Shown here one piece after another: positions 63,721-64,000 of a stretch of DNA of 64,000 nucleotides (its first letter is position 1; each line of letters opens with the position of its first letter). Source of the DNA: Veillonella_A intestinalis (GTDB lineage Bacteria; Bacillota; Negativicutes; Veillonellales; Veillonellaceae); contig NZ_CALPCB010000003.1 of assembly GCF_943192895.1 (NCBI RefSeq), forward strand, positions 186,001 to 250,000, written 5' to 3'. The position numbers and the translations under genes were made by a program. The notes below the pieces were generated by a model. The model was given only the letters and a program-made list of their open reading frames with translations. It ran no database searches and had not been told where the DNA came from.

Positions 63721-64000
63721 TTAACGCCCTAATAGCTTTTTAGTGGCCGACACAATATTAGCGGCCCCATCAATTTGCCACGTCAATTCTTGTGCTGACA
63801 TTTGTTCAAGTCGTTCCGGGTTATTTAAAAGTACCGTTACCACATCATCTAGATTGTGAATATCACGAGCCCAACGTGCATAACCTTGCTGTTCAAAGAA
63901 TGTAGCATTTCCTTCTTCTTGTCCTGGAATCGCACTGAAAAACACCATAGGTACGCCAACAGTCACACCTTCCATACAAGTTAATCCCCCTGGCTTTGTT
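63721..64000 (-). CDS. glycosyltransferase (MGDG synthase/UgtP type), C-terminal fragment
   Basis: Runs off the right edge; about 93 C-terminal residues are visible. The frame stays open across 63976-64000 and reads TKPGGLTCMEGVTVGVPMVFF, the donor-binding motif of GT28 enzymes; AIPGQEEGNATFFEQQGYARWA follows, typical of diacylglycerol glucosyl/galactosyltransferases. Likely membrane glycolipid synthesis. The internal ATG at 63975 is not the start. Confidence 0.8.
   Translation of the reverse strand, partial: TKPGGLTCMEGVTVGVPMVFFSAIPGQEEGNATFFEQQGYARWARDIHNLDDVVTVLLNNPERLEQMSAQELTWQIDGAANIVSATKKLLGR

Overview
The window looks like the chromosome of a Veillonella-type bacterium (Negativicutes, a diderm Firmicute). 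This is inferred from gene content and protein style; no database search was possible. The pointers are low GC, Firmicute-style AGGAGG ribosome sites, a Phe T-box, MutS2, PheST and GuaC, combined with diderm features: a type IV pilus assembly system, and remnants of a filamentous-haemagglutinin/contact-inhibition type exoprotein. Most genes lie on the minus strand. No rRNA, tRNA, CRISPR array or insertion sequence was found.

Layout. 1-18.2 kb is housekeeping: the start of PEP synthase, tyrS, a class A penicillin-binding protein, mutS2, a U32 peptidase-like RNA-modification protein, pheST with a T-box leader, a hotdog thioesterase, a MacAB-like efflux set, pfkA and a shikimate-kinase-like gene. 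18.6-27.4 kb is one compact type IV pilus operon (pilB-pilT-pilC-pilA-pilD, four pilin-like/PilX-like genes, pilM-pilN-pilO), with unusually small PilB and PilD and no secretin. 27.8-31.6 kb is very AT-rich accessory DNA: small membrane proteins of unknown function alternate with truncated tails of larger proteins, including a frameshifted haemagglutinin-repeat fragment. It reads as the graveyard of a two-partner-secretion/contact-dependent-inhibition locus with orphan immunity-like genes.

32-44 kb is a histidine-degradation and one-carbon block: hutI, hutU, a fused NfnA-NfnB flavoprotein, fchA, fhs, ftcD, hutD and a dicarboxylate/glutamate symporter. Together these take urocanate to glutamate and pass the formimino carbon through tetrahydrofolate to formate, with ATP formed by Fhs. 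hutH and folD are not in the window. 44.4-51.7 kb handles formate and molybdenum cofactor: fdhD (without its usual CxxC), moeA, two polyferredoxins, a cysteine-type FdhF, a MobA-MobB fusion and thiT. guaC, a crotonase and focA follow. 55.7-59.9 kb has an exported alkaline phosphatase followed by an exported OB-fold-like protein and an ABC transporter with a His-rich loop, resembling zinc-responsive loci. 60-64 kb has a frameshifted DnaA/Hda-like gene that has lost its ATPase motifs, a small basic protein, the ABC-F protein Uup, an acidic hypothetical and the end of a glycolipid glycosyltransferase.

The observations most worth following are the exoprotein/immunity graveyard, the broken DnaA-like gene, terminator hairpins with different stems but an identical 38-nt loop (52.9-53.2 kb), the minimal pilus ATPase and peptidase, and the phosphatase plus putative zinc ABC cluster.
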